Shown here piece after piece: positions 17,798 to 26,771 of a DNA stretch of 64,000 bases. The DNA comes from Janthinobacterium sp. B9-8 (GTDB lineage Bacteria; Pseudomonadota; Gammaproteobacteria; Burkholderiales; Chitinibacteraceae): NCBI RefSeq assembly GCF_000969645.2, contig NZ_CP014222.1:1240001-1304000 (forward strand), given 5' to 3'. How positions within the stretch are numbered: the first letter of the stretch is position 1; every line of letters starts with the position of its first letter. Both the position numbers and the translations under genes were made by a program. The notes below the pieces were generated by a model that saw only the letters and a list, made by a program, of their open reading frames with translations, ran no database searches and had not been told where the DNA came from.

Positions 17798-18334
17798 ATG
17801 AAAATAATTAATTCTTTCTTGGTTGTGCTGTGCTTAGCTTTGAATGCATGTGCAAGTCAAAATGTGCAGGAAGCTAATTTGATGTACGTATCCTTAAATA
17901 AAAATAGAAGCATGGCTAGATTGTTTTTTAAAAGTGATGTGGACTTTTCTAAAGTTATTGATGAGAAAAAAGGTCAATCTATTGGTTCAAGGACGGTGCA
18001 ATGTTCGTTGACTGATGATGTGGATTTTACCCCCGGGCATTCGCTTCAGTATTTTTTAGAAGGAAAGTTAAGTGGAAATGAGGGGCAGGACAGTGTTGGA
18101 TTTATCTATTTCAGTGATCTTTTGTTTGCACTGTCTGATGAGGAAAATGAGAAATATAGAGTTAATAAAAAAATACATGGAATGGTTTTGAAAGATGCAT
18201 TCAAGGCTATGATTGTTAATAGAGAAAAAATACCTTGCAAGGTTGTTGTTACAGTCGTATATGGTCCTCCATATATGTCAAAGATTATGTATGTTCCTAG
18301 CAAAGATCTTATCGATTCATTTTTTAATAAATAA
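17798..18334 (+). CDS. Predicted lipoprotein, probable immunity protein to the lipase effector
   Basis: A 178-residue protein with a signal peptide and a plausible lipobox, LNAC, at about residues 15-18. I do not recognise the family. The position 21 bp downstream of the lipase effector and the export to the periplasm are as expected for a Tli-type immunity protein that blocks incoming or leaking lipase. Two Cys residues in the mature part (VQCSL and IPCKV) could form a disulfide. The AT-rich composition matches the effector gene, so the two probably arrived together. Confidence 0.65.
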   Translation: MKIINSFLVVLCLALNACASQNVQEANLMYVSLNKNRSMARLFFKSDVDFSKVIDEKKGQSIGSRTVQCSLTDDVDFTPGHSLQYFLEGKLSGNEGQDSVGFIYFSDLLFALSDEENEKYRVNKKIHGMVLKDAFKAMIVNREKIPCKVVVTVVYGPPYMSKIMYVPSKDLIDSFFNK

Positions 18335-18379
18335 TGCGCAAATGAAAACTGGGTCAAAAATACAGAGTCAGTTCTGGAA

Positions 18380-18465
18380 AACTGGGGATAGACCACGGTT
18401 TGTTGTTGATATCTACTTATTATGTTGACGCTCTTTAAAAATACATAGTTAAAATTTCAAATGAG
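18380..18465. repeat. Dispersed repeat of about 85 bp, copy 1
   Basis: This stretch aligns with 19837-19920 at high identity by eye; shared blocks include GCTCTTTAAA and TTAAAATTTCAAAT. Both copies sit after an immunity-like gene and before a 5'-truncated toxin fragment. They could be recombination points for swapping effector/immunity modules. The gap 18335-18537 holds this repeat and the following hairpin and nothing else I recognise. Confidence 0.7.
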
Positions 18466-18471
18466 CCTTTT

Positions 18472-18516
18472 GGGGTCAGGTCTTTTATTTTGAATCAAAA
18501 CAAAAGACATGCCCCC
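18472..18516. repeat. Imperfect GGGGTCAG-type inverted repeat
   Basis: GGGGTCAGGTCTTTTATTTT on the left pairs imperfectly with the reverse complement ending in GCCCCC on the right (18497-18516). It is the same type of sequence as the perfect hairpin at 21546-21597. GGGGTCAG palindromes of this kind resemble the REP/RAYT-associated hairpins of Proteobacteria. The truncated toxin fragment starts immediately after it. Confidence 0.6.
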
Positions 18517-18537
18517 AATTAATGATGGCGAATTGAT

Positions 18538-19292
18538 CAGGGTCGTAGCAGCCTGTTCGGAATTGCCGCACTTTATTGTGTCACTATCAAAAGATTGCCC
18601 AAGACTTGCATCGCATGGGTGAATGCACCATCGATGGATTTTGAATAAAACCCTCAGCCAAAATGTATGAAATTGATCCCGCAGATCATGATGGGTACAA
18701 GCGGATGAGAATGTGGGAAGTGGATTGGATTGTGCTCGCTGGAACGCGCAGTTCGGAGAGCGATTTAGGCTATCACGGGCTGGAATCGGGTAGCTGGGAT
18801 CAATATGCCGCCATCAATTGGCCAGGAATGATGGACAATTTGGTCAAAAAAATTGGCGGATTTAAACAAACTAAAAGCGTGAATGTTGGCTTGGCAACAC
18901 CACTTTTTCAAAACCTATTTCTTAGTAAGAGTCATGATCCTGTAGAAGATTTGCTCAAGCTGGATGAAATGGACAAGAGCTATCGCGAGGGAAAGCAAAT
19001 ATTAATGATGATCGATGCGAATATGCTGTCTGACACTCCAGGCTACAAACTAGGCGATATTGCTCAATCACACTGGATTGTTTATGAAGGGTCTTTATCT
19101 AAAGATGAGATAAAAAATACTTTATCTTTTGAAGTATATACATGGGGGTTCGACCCAAAAACGCTGAAGAAATATAGTATTCGCGGCGGGAAAATATTAG
19201 AGCCAGATTTATATGCGGTAAAAACAAAGCAAGGTATAAGCAAATTATCATTCGGGAGTAATCATTATGGTCATATTGAAGCAAGTAATTAA
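18538..19292 (+). pseudogene. 5'-truncated and frameshifted effector fragment
   Basis: The longest open part (18663-19292, 209 codons) starts after an in-frame TGA at 18642 and has no ribosome binding site. Coding similarity seems to continue upstream: SSLFGIAALYCV is readable in another frame from about 18553, and YQKIAQDLHRMGE just before the TGA. So at least one frameshift (near 18583) and one stop interrupt an older, longer gene. The remaining protein (VDWIVLAGTR, then SHWIVYEGSL) resembles from memory the C-terminal part of VgrG-linked effectors with a papain/C39-like fold. The catalytic Cys region would lie in the broken part. I take it as a dead toxin whose immunity gene survives downstream. 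Confidence 0.6.
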
Positions 19293-19737
19293 AGTAGTAT
19301 CATTCTGGGTGGTTTTTAGTTCATTGGCTACAGCGGATGACAATAGATGCTCCAATGTGTCCAATGAAATAATGATATTTGACTGGGTAGCTTCTCCTCC
19401 TAAATCCTTGACCCTCTTCAGATATGAGAGAAATACAAACTACAAGAATATTTTACAAGTCAGTAGTGATAATTATTCTAAAGAATTACGCCATAATGTA
19501 GAAAATAAGACACCGACTCTTTTAGTTAGGTTCTCAGACTACTTGCCGTTGGGTATGCCAATTAAAAATGATTATAAACTAGTAATTGATGAGAAGATCG
19601 AAGTGATATTTTCTAATGTTCAAAATTCTCGCCCAAATACAGGTTGTCAAATTATGAGTGGGAAAGCAAACCAGTGTGAAATAGACTTCGGAGGAAGTCG
19701 ATTAAGTACTGACATGAAGTGTTTGAGTGTTAAATGA
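19267..19737 (+). CDS. Secreted protein, probable orphan immunity protein
   Basis: A 156-residue protein with an N-terminal signal peptide (about residues 1-23, cleavage near ATA-DD) and four Cys in the mature part. The family is unknown to me. It overlaps the 3' end of the toxin fragment by 26 bp, has GGGAG upstream of its ATG, and would reside in the periplasm. Overlap and export point to an immunity protein kept after its toxin decayed. Such orphan immunity genes can protect against neighbours that still carry the toxin. Confidence 0.55.
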   Translation: MVILKQVIKVVSFWVVFSSLATADDNRCSNVSNEIMIFDWVASPPKSLTLFRYERNTNYKNILQVSSDNYSKELRHNVENKTPTLLVRFSDYLPLGMPIKNDYKLVIDEKIEVIFSNVQNSRPNTGCQIMSGKANQCEIDFGGSRLSTDMKCLSVK

Positions 19738-19836
19738 AAATTACCCATGGAAAGTAGTGTATGTACATGCATATAAATGGGGTTATAAATGGGGTCAGAG
19801 CAAACTTAAATCCTGCTATTCTTTTATGCTCAAATA

Positions 19837-19920
19837 AACTGGGAGCAGGCCACAGTTTGTTTTTATTTCTACGTATTAGATTTATGCTCTTTAAAATACA
19901 AAATTAAAATTTCAAATAAA
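19837..19920. repeat. Dispersed repeat of about 85 bp, copy 2, preceded by a GGGGTCAG half-site
   Basis: Matches 18380-18465. A lone GGGGTCAG lies at 19791-19798. The gap 19738-20108 holds these, the short toxin tail described next, and no intact gene. Confidence 0.65.
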
Positions 19921-19983
19921 GGCAAGAGAACCGTGTAAGGTGGCTCTTGATCCGAGCTTAATTGTCGGTGAATCAAGGGCTGA

Positions 19984-20112
19984 TTCTACTACTTGGAAAA
20001 ATCCATACTCAGTGATACTGAGGTTGGTAAAGATATGACAAAGAATGCTTGGAATTCTGCAAAAGTTGCATTTGATAAGGTATTAAACCGGTTGATGGAG
20101 CTGTTTAAATGA
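19984..20112 (+). pseudogene. C-terminal tail of a lost effector gene
   Basis: After an in-frame TGA at 19981-19983 an open frame of 42 codons reads SILSDTEVGKDMTKNAWNSA and ends MELFK-stop. It reads like the amphipathic C-terminal tail of a larger protein. Its TGA (20110-20112) overlaps the ATG of the next gene at 20109 (ATGA), the normal junction of a toxin gene with its coupled immunity gene. The body of the gene is gone. Confidence 0.5.
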
Positions 20113-21431
20113 AACTGATTTCAATAATGATGATGAAGTTAGTTAAATGGCTGGTATTGGGTTTTTTTTGTTTGGTGGTTTTAATTGCGTCTATTTATGG
20201 CTTATACAAGGCATTTTCTATATGGACGTTTGAAAAAGAAATTATGCGCAATGACAAACCATATGGTGGTGGTGATTTGCGTGTCAAGAATAGAGATTTG
20301 CTGGTATTTAAGCCAATTGAACCGCTGACAAAAATTAAAGAAGTTAAAGACTGGAAAGACCCCAATGTTGCAGAATTTGCAGAGCCTTGGATGTATGATG
20401 TTAAAGAAGTTAGTAATCGTTCAAGTGTACGTTTATTACGAGGCGCAATTGAAAATGATGTAAAGAGAATTTTTGAGCAGCGTGGTCAAAATGGTGGGTG
20501 GTGGGTTTCTCCTGATTGGAAAACTATTTATGTAACAACAGAGTGGATGAATTATAAGTTGCCAAATGGTCCCGATGGTTACGGGCAGGCTTGGCATACG
20601 CTGTGGAGATCTCAAGATGGTGGTGATAATTGGCAACAATTGAAATGGCCGGAATTGATTAATGCAGGTCAGCCTTTGTTTTTGGCAGATGGAAAGCGTG
20701 GTTATTTAATTGCTTGGGATATGCGTGTATGGCGCACTCAGGATAGTGGAGATCATTGGGAAGAATTGAAGCTACCTGCATGGGCGAATCAACAATTACA
20801 CCCTAATCCTGACGGAAATGGGTTTTCTCCTTGGGTAAAAGATACACGTGCTCGGTTTGATGCCTTCGATTTAGCGTCCAATGGTACTTTGAGGTTGTCT
20901 TTTTTCGTAAAGAAGGCACAATTAGGTAAACAACTAATTAATAATTCAAGCTTGGTCTATGCATTGCCGTGGGGTATCTCTGAAAATGATTTATTTAATA
21001 AATGGATAAATCCAGAAACTATTTTACCAATGGAAGTTGTTCGGGATATAAAGTCTGATAAGCAAGAAGGTCAGCACCTTATTACTTTACAGGGCATGCC
21101 GATTGACTGGCAAAAAACAGGGGACGTTCAACGTATTCGTTTAGCTAATTATGTCTATTTAAATAAAGGGAAAGAAGTGTTGCGACATGTTTTTCCTGAG
21201 TACGTTAAACCAGGAGCATTGTTTATTGGTAATAAAAACGAGCTTGTTTTGGCTGCAGATAAAAAGAAAAAAGGACAAATTATGAGTGATTCCATGACGA
21301 TGGTGAGTAAAGATATGGGGAAAAGCTGGGATGAATTTGTCGATGGGTCTGCTTACGCTTGGTATTATGAGGCAGAAGTTAATCGGATATGGAAGTATGA
21401 AACCTATTCCTTATATCGCCGTGATTTATAA
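20109..21431 (+). CDS. Membrane-anchored Asp-box (BNR) repeat protein, probable orphan immunity protein
   Basis: A 440-residue protein with one N-terminal membrane anchor (about residues 12-36) and a large domain predicted to be periplasmic. Three Asp-box type motifs, SQDGGDNW (near 168), TQDSGDHW (near 210) and SKDMGKSW (near 400), suggest a beta-propeller. The start codon overlaps the stop of the toxin tail upstream, so it was probably translated together with a lost effector. Several T6SS lipase immunity proteins are of this size and location, but I cannot assign a family. Composition is AT-rich like the other effector-region genes. Confidence 0.6.
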   Translation: MKLISIMMMKLVKWLVLGFFCLVVLIASIYGLYKAFSIWTFEKEIMRNDKPYGGGDLRVKNRDLLVFKPIEPLTKIKEVKDWKDPNVAEFAEPWMYDVKEVSNRSSVRLLRGAIENDVKRIFEQRGQNGGWWVSPDWKTIYVTTEWMNYKLPNGPDGYGQAWHTLWRSQDGGDNWQQLKWPELINAGQPLFLADGKRGYLIAWDMRVWRTQDSGDHWEELKLPAWANQQLHPNPDGNGFSPWVKDTRARFDAFDLASNGTLRLSFFVKKAQLGKQLINNSSLVYALPWGISENDLFNKWINPETILPMEVVRDIKSDKQEGQHLITLQGMPIDWQKTGDVQRIRLANYVYLNKGKEVLRHVFPEYVKPGALFIGNKNELVLAADKKKKGQIMSDSMTMVSKDMGKSWDEFVDGSAYAWYYEAEVNRIWKYETYSLYRRDL

Positions 21432-21545
21432 TCAAATGAGCCGTTTTTAGTTTTTTGTAATTTATGCCTAGGTTGAAATATAGCCGCGTTAGGGTGGGTC
21501 TTGACCCGCGCAGAGTTGCTGCGGTTCAATCTCGTTCGCGAAAAC

Positions 21546-21597
21546 GGGGTCAGATCTAACATTCCAATGTTTTTGTTGGAATGTTAGATCTGACCCC
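21546..21597. repeat. Perfect 22-bp inverted repeat of the GGGGTCAG type
   Basis: The arms 21546-21567 and 21576-21597 are exact reverse complements, separated by 8 bases. The arms begin and end with GGGGTCAGATCT and AGATCTGACCCC. It resembles the terminal hairpins of REP-type elements moved by RAYT transposases; no transposase gene is nearby. It could also act as a terminator, although no T-run follows. The gap 21432-21626 contains nothing else I recognise. Confidence 0.75.
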
Positions 21598-21626
21598 CCG
21601 CGATTTTTTAACGGTGGTTGATTGAA

Positions 21627-22032
21627 ATGAAATATATACTAATATTTTCTTATATGTTGTCGGGTTTTGCTTGTGCAGAACCAGCCGTTGGTGTGTTTGC
21701 ATATTTACCTTACTATCCAAATCTCAGAATTAATAAGCTGCCCACAGTAATTGAAATGCTTTTTTTATGGCGTTAAAGTTAGAGAAGCCAATAGTACTTT
21801 ATTTTTTAGGACTGTAGCCCGAGAAACATTTGATCCCGCATACTGTGTTGAGGTTGTCGATCTTAATCAGGTATCTATTGATGAATTAGTTAATAAATAT
21901 GCAGCAGATCGAGAATTTGTTGATTTATTAAAGGGGGTTAAGGGGTATCAATTTGTATGTCGGGTAAAAGTATTGGATGCAGGGGAAAATAAGGCGCAAA
22001 AATTATTATTAACAAATGAAGACTCAATGTAG
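21627..22032 (+). pseudogene. Small secreted protein interrupted by a frameshift in a T7 run
   Basis: An ATG at 21627 opens a signal peptide (MKYILIFSYMLSGFACAEP) and about 46 codons, then stops at a TAA just after a run of seven T (21760-21766). Removing one T joins it to the second frame, which continues as FYGVKVREANSTLFF and ends at 22032. The joined product has about 134 residues and is exported. It is either a real frameshift, a phase-variable tract, or a sequencing error. It sits after the orphan immunity gene in the same variable region and might be another immunity protein. Confidence 0.6.
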
Positions 22033-22162
22033 TCTGACTTGATTTAATTGCTCGAAACCCGGCAGTTCGGTAAATAGATTAAATTATTGCTTGCTGTTTC
22101 TAATCTGTGTATTTATTACTGTAATTAATTTTAGACTCCTATAACTCTTCGGGACCCATCCC

Positions 22163-24799
22163 ATGTCTACCCCCCTTAAAGCTCTTATCTCCCGTCTTAC
22201 TCCTACAGCCCGTCGTGCGGTAGAGGAGGCGGCTAGTCGTGCTTTGTCGCGCACTCATTTTGAGATTGAAATTGAACACGTTGTGCTGGCGATTCTGGCT
22301 CAGGACGATAATGCGGGGGTGGCGGCTTTGCATTCCTTGGGTTTGAGCCTAGATCAGCTGGAAAAAGAGCTGGATGCGGCGCTAGATCGCTTTCGCACCG
22401 GCAATACGCGTAATCCGGTGTTGTCTACTTGGCTGCCAAAGTGGTTAGAAAAAGCATGGATGCTGGCGAGTGTAGAGCTAGGGCAGGATTCGGTTTCTAC
22501 TTTGGATTTGCTGCTGGCGCTGGTGCAGGATGATGCTTTGCGCGCCACCTTACAGGGCAGCTCGGCCACGCTGGCTAAGATGGATGGCAAGCGCGCTTTG
22601 CAGGGCTATGTGGCTTTGCGTCAGCATGGCAATGAGGCGGCGACTAGTTCAGAGAACCTGCCTTCTGATGAAGCGCCAGATATGAATCTGGATCAGCCTG
22701 CGCCGCGCCGTGGTAGCCCGGGGCTGGATAAATATACGATTGATTTAACTGCGCAAGCGCGTTTGGGCAAGATTGATCCGGTGCTGGGGCGTGAGACCGA
22801 GATTCGCCAGATGATCGATATTCTGCAACGCCGCCGCCAAAACAACCCGATTTTAACCGGCGAGCCGGGCGTGGGTAAAACCGCCGTGGTGGAAGGCCTG
22901 GCGCTTAAAATTGTGAGCGGTGAAGTACCACCGGTGCTGAGCGGTGTGACTTTACGTACCTTGGATTTGGGCTTGCTGCAAGCGGGTGCTTCGGTAAAAG
23001 GCGAGTTTGAAAACCGCTTACGTCAGGTGATTGATGAAGTTAAAGCCAGCCCTGTGCCGATTATTCTATTTATTGATGAGGCGCATACGCTGATTGGTGC
23101 GGGCGGTGCGGCCGGGCAAAATGATGCGGCTAATCTGTTAAAGCCTGCCTTGGCACGTGGTGAATTACGCACGATTGCGGCCACTACATGGGCAGAATAT
23201 AAAAAATACTTTGAAAAAGACGCCGCGCTGGCGCGACGTTTTCAAGTGGTAAAAGTGGACGAACCCGCACCAGAAATTGCGGTGCAAATGGTGCGCGGCC
23301 TGACCGATGCGATGGCTACGCACCACGAAGTGGTGATTATGAATGAGGCGGTGGTGGCCGCGGTGCATCTATCTAGCCGCTATATCACGGGCCGTCAGTT
23401 GCCGGATAAGGCCATCAGCGTGCTCGATACCGCCTGCGCCCGCGTGGCTTTGTCGCGCTCTGGCCGCCCAGCGCCGATCGAAAATGTGGAAGTGCTGATC
23501 GCCAATATCGAACGTGAAATCAAGGCGCTTCAAACCGAAGAAGGCCATGGCGAAAGAATTGCCGAGCTGACTGGTCAGCGTGAAATCTTAGAAGGTGATT
23601 TACAGCAGTTGCAATCTGCATGGGCGGTGCAACAGCAGGTGATTAATGAAATTGAAGCACTAAAAGCTGCGGCGGCCGATGCAAAGCCTGCCAAGGGCAA
23701 GAAAGTCAGCCCGCTGCAAGCCAAGCGCACCTCGCTGCGCGAGCTGCAAAAGCAGCATCAGCTGGCTTACGAATGCGTGGATGAAAGCGTGATTGCCGAT
23801 GTGATTTCCGGCTGGACGGGCATCCCATTGGGCCGCATGGTCAGCAATGAATTGGTGCAGGTGCAAAAGCTGGCGAGCTTGCTGGCGGAAAGGGTGATCG
23901 GTCAGGATCATGCCTTAGAGCAAATCGCCGAGCGCGTGCAAATTGCCAAGGCCAATCTGGATGATCCAAGCAAGCCTAAGGGCGTGTTTATGCTGGTTGG
24001 CCCTTCTGGCGTGGGTAAAACTGAAACGGCGCTGGCTTTGGCTGAATCTTTATACGGTGGTGAGCGTAATCTGATTACGATTAATATGTCAGAATACCAA
24101 GAGGCGCATAGTGTGTCGGGCCTGAAAGGCTCGCCTCCGGGTTATGTGGGTTATGGCGAGGGCGGTGTGCTGACTGAAGCGGTGCGTCGTAAGCCTTATT
24201 CGGTGGTGTTGCTGGATGAAGTCGAAAAAGCCCACCCTGATGTGATGGAGTTGTTTTTCCAAGTGTTTGATAAGGGCCTGCTGGAAGACAGCGAAGGGCG
24301 CGAAGTCGATTTTAAAAACACCATCATTCTACTGACATCCAATACTGGCACCGATCTGCTGATGCGCGCTTGCGAGCATGGCGTCACAGTTGAAGATGTA
24401 ACGCGTGACCCAACGGCTGATGATCTGATTGAAATTCTGCGCCCAACCTTACAAAAAGCCTTTAAGCCGGCGTTTCTTGGCCGCCTGACGATCGTGCCTT
24501 ACTTCCCGATTTCGGATGAAGTATTACGTAAGATTGTGGCGCTGAAGCTGGCAAAAATCGCCCGCCGTATCGCGCAAAACCACGGCGCTGTATTGGAGTA
24601 TCCAAGCGAGCTGGTTGAATCCATTGCCAACCGCTGCATGGATGTAGACAGCGGCGCACGCGATGCCGATGCGATTCTGACTCGCACCGTGCTGGCGCAG
24701 ATTTCTACAGATTTGCTGGCCAGAATGTCGGTAGGCAAGCCGGTGAAAAAGATTGTGCTTTCACTGAAAAATGATGAAGTAAAAGTAAAAATTAGTTAA
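22163..24799 (+). CDS. tssH: T6SS sheath-disassembly ATPase TssH (ClpV)
   Basis: An 878-residue AAA+ protein of the ClpB family, T6SS branch. It has an N-terminal Clp repeat domain (about 1-160). The first ATPase domain has GEPGVGKT near 233 and the Walker [14 protein letters not shown] middle coiled coil is shorter than in ClpB. The second ATPase domain has GPSGVGKT near 613 and a C-terminal D2-small domain. ClpV extracts TssC from contracted sheaths so that subunits can be reused. The location with PAAR downstream and no ClpB-like context supports ClpV over ClpB. Confidence 0.95.
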   Translation: MSTPLKALISRLTPTARRAVEEAASRALSRTHFEIEIEHVVLAILAQDDNAGVAALHSLGLSLDQLEKELDAALDRFRTGNTRNPVLSTWLPKWLEKAWMLASVELGQDSVSTLDLLLALVQDDALRATLQGSSATLAKMDGKRALQGYVALRQHGNEAATSSENLPSDEAPDMNLDQPAPRRGSPGLDKYTIDLTAQARLGKIDPVLGRETEIRQMIDILQRRRQNNPILTGEPGVGKTAVVEGLALKIVSGEVPPVLSGVTLRTLDLGLLQAGASVKGEFENRLRQVIDEVKASPVPIILFIDEAHTLIGAGGAAGQNDAANLLKPALARGELRTIAATTWAEYKKYFEKDAALARRFQVVKVDEPAPEIAVQMVRGLTDAMATHHEVVIMNEAVVAAVHLSSRYITGRQLPDKAISVLDTACARVALSRSGRPAPIENVEVLIANIEREIKALQTEEGHGERIAELTGQREILEGDLQQLQSAWAVQQQVINEIEALKAAAADAKPAKGKKVSPLQAKRTSLRELQKQHQLAYECVDESVIADVISGWTGIPLGRMVSNELVQVQKLASLLAERVIGQDHALEQIAERVQIAKANLDDPSKPKGVFMLVGPSGVGKTETALALAESLYGGERNLITINMSEYQEAHSVSGLKGSPPGYVGYGEGGVLTEAVRRKPYSVVLLDEVEKAHPDVMELFFQVFDKGLLEDSEGREVDFKNTIILLTSNTGTDLLMRACEHGVTVEDVTRDPTADDLIEILRPTLQKAFKPAFLGRLTIVPYFPISDEVLRKIVALKLAKIARRIAQNHGAVLEYPSELVESIANRCMDVDSGARDADAILTRTVLAQISTDLLARMSVGKPVKKIVLSLKNDEVKVKIS

Positions 24800-24871
24800 T
24801 AACGCAAGACAGGGGCAGGTGGCATCAGCGGCTTGCTCTTGATGGCGTTTCATTTGTTTAAGGAATTCAAT

Positions 24872-26320
24872 ATGTTGGGAACACTGGGGCTGTTTGGCGG
24901 GCTCTTTGCTGGCTGGTGGCTATTGCTGTGGTGGGGTTTACCTATTAGCTTTCAGAAAATGAGCCCAACGGCCATGTTGCTTACCCATCTGGCCCCGCCC
25001 GTGATATTTGGTATGGCTTGGCGTATCTGGCAAAGGGTGCGTGAATCACGGCTTGTTCAGGCGCAAACGGCAGGGCAGGAAGCGGCGGAAGCAGACCGGC
25101 AGGCCCAGCGTGAGGCGGCCCGGCAGCAGCATTATGCCGCACTGGCAGAAAGACAAATAAAAGTGCTGTGCCGCGGCGTGTGGGCGCAGGCTTTGCCGGT
25201 AAAAGACGTGCCCGCGTGGCTGGAGGAAATGCCGGGCGGTGCTTACTGGACGGCATTAGGGCGGGATGAGGTCGCTACTGATGCAGAATCTACCGAGCAA
25301 GTTCAGCAAGCCTTGCAGCAGCTATTAAGTGATGTTTACTCCGCAGCGCCGGGGGCGGCTTGGTTGCCGCATTACTTTGAAGCCAATCCGGAGCTGGAAG
25401 GGCGTGAGCAGCTGGAAATGCTGAAACAGGCTCAGTTGCAAGCGATTGCAAACCAGAGCTTTGAAGAAAGCTCGCCCAATCCGGAGCCACGTTTTTTTCC
25501 TGGCTCTGGCGCTTTAATGAGCCGGGTGCAGCAACTTTTCCAGCAAGACCCTAGCTTGCCCGGCATGGTGATCTATGCAGCCGATGCGCCGCTCTTAACA
25601 CGTGGCATGTTAGAAGATGAGTGGGATGAGCCGGGGCCAGAGCAGGGCTCCATGGATAAATGGCGAGGGATGCCGGGCTATGCGGCGGCGGCCATGATCT
25701 TTTTGCGCGATAATTTGCCCGTGCCTGAACCGGCGAGCACGCAAGAAGCCAGTCAAGATGCTTACACGCCTTATTGGGAAAAGCAGCAGCACTACGGTGA
25801 TGAGCGCTGGGGCCGTGTGCCTTTGCAATGGCAGGATACGCTGGCGCAACTGCCGGTACTGGCCGAGCTGCGCCTTGCTGAGCAAGCCATTATTGAGCAA
25901 AAACAATTGCTTCCTATGGCAAGGCAAATCCATACCTTATTTGATAATGCACTGGTGAATGCTGGTTTGCGCGATTACCCTTTTAGCAGCGAGGATAAAG
26001 ACGAGGCTAAAGATCAGGCAGGAAGCATTTTGTGGCTGGTTCATAATAGCGGCGATGTAGATGTGGGGGCGACTCGTCTTGCTGCTGTTTCTACTGCATT
26101 GCAGCAGTATGCGGTGCCTTTGAATCCGATTGATGATGCCAGTAATTCTATTCGCGAATGGGGCGATGTGGGCTCGGCCCGTTCTGTGTTGCAAACGGTC
26201 ATTGCCGTGGTACACAGCGCCCGTTTATCCGCACCTACCGTATTAATTGAGTTTGATCGTCGTGGTGAAACAGAGCATTTTAGCGTGGCAATGATCAAGC
26301 CTCAGGAGCAGTCAGCATGA
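24872..26320 (+). CDS. T6SS-locus membrane protein of unknown function
   Basis: A 482-residue protein from the ATG at 24872, which has AAGGAA upstream (the frame opens at 24833). Two N-terminal membrane segments (about residues 4-23 and 32-52) are followed by a charged Ala/Gln/Arg helix likely to form a coiled coil (about 58-95). A cytoplasmic domain of about 380 residues without a motif I recognise comes next. It lies between tssH and the PAAR gene and overlaps the latter by 4 bp, so it is probably co-translated with it. A role in loading PAAR-linked cargo, or an accessory structural role, is possible but unproven. Confidence 0.6.
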   Translation: MLGTLGLFGGLFAGWWLLLWWGLPISFQKMSPTAMLLTHLAPPVIFGMAWRIWQRVRESRLVQAQTAGQEAAEADRQAQREAARQQHYAALAERQIKVLCRGVWAQALPVKDVPAWLEEMPGGAYWTALGRDEVATDAESTEQVQQALQQLLSDVYSAAPGAAWLPHYFEANPELEGREQLEMLKQAQLQAIANQSFEESSPNPEPRFFPGSGALMSRVQQLFQQDPSLPGMVIYAADAPLLTRGMLEDEWDEPGPEQGSMDKWRGMPGYAAAAMIFLRDNLPVPEPASTQEASQDAYTPYWEKQQHYGDERWGRVPLQWQDTLAQLPVLAELRLAEQAIIEQKQLLPMARQIHTLFDNALVNAGLRDYPFSSEDKDEAKDQAGSILWLVHNSGDVDVGATRLAAVSTALQQYAVPLNPIDDASNSIREWGDVGSARSVLQTVIAVVHSARLSAPTVLIEFDRRGETEHFSVAMIKPQEQSA

Positions 26321-26580
26321 AAAAAGTGATTCGCATCGGCGATCAGAGCAGCCATGGCGGCGTGGTGATTAGTGGTGCATCCAAAACCGTGCTGTTTGGC
26401 AAGGTCGTTGCACTATTAGGGGATAAAGTAAGCTGCCCTATTCCGGGGCACGGTGTATGCCCGATTATTGAGGGCGATTCCAGCTGGCTAGTAGATGGCA
26501 AGCCTGTGGCGCTGGAAGGCCATAAAACAGCATGTGGCGCGGCATTGATTTCATCGATGCCAGAAGTGGGAAAAGGCTAG
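26317..26580 (+). CDS. PAAR-domain spike tip protein
   Basis: An 87-residue stand-alone PAAR protein that would cap the VgrG spike. The family pattern is clear: IGDQSSHGGVVISGA at the start, GDKVSCPIPGHG in the middle and DGKPVALEGHKTACGAALI at the end, with the His/Cys residues that bind the single metal ion. It has no fused toxin domain. The ATG overlaps the stop of the upstream membrane protein gene (ATGA). Confidence 0.92.
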   Translation: MKKVIRIGDQSSHGGVVISGASKTVLFGKVVALLGDKVSCPIPGHGVCPIIEGDSSWLVDGKPVALEGHKTACGAALISSMPEVGKG

Positions 26581-26688
26581 CGGTGTACACCGCTTGGCTG
26601 CAAAATTATCTGAGTGTCCGTTATACTTTAGTGTTGCTGACAAGATGAATCTTGTTAGTATTTAAATCATCGCTTAAATGTTTTAAAT

Positions 26689-26745
26689 ATCACTAATTCG
26701 GGTGATAAGCGATGAGTACTAAACTGAGCTGCTGAAAGGCAGCTC
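26689..26745 (+). promoter_or_regulatory. Conserved leader hairpins (copy 2) before the second OmpA-like lipoprotein gene
   Basis: Hairpin A is ATCAC/GTGAT (26689-26706). Hairpin B is GAGCTGC (26726-26732) with GCAGCTC (26739-26745), with the same TGAAAG loop as copy 1. The stem differs from copy 1 by a T-to-G change on one side matched by an A-to-C change on the other, so pairing is kept. Confidence 0.65.
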
Positions 26746-26771
26746 GCTTGCTTTAAATAAGGGATTTAACG

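Noticed and set aside
18335..20108. CRISPR array
   Set aside because: There are only two copies of the repeat, of about 85 bp, without regular spacers or cas genes.
22163..24799. Housekeeping ClpB disaggregase
   Set aside because: The short middle domain and the position in the tss locus favour ClpV.
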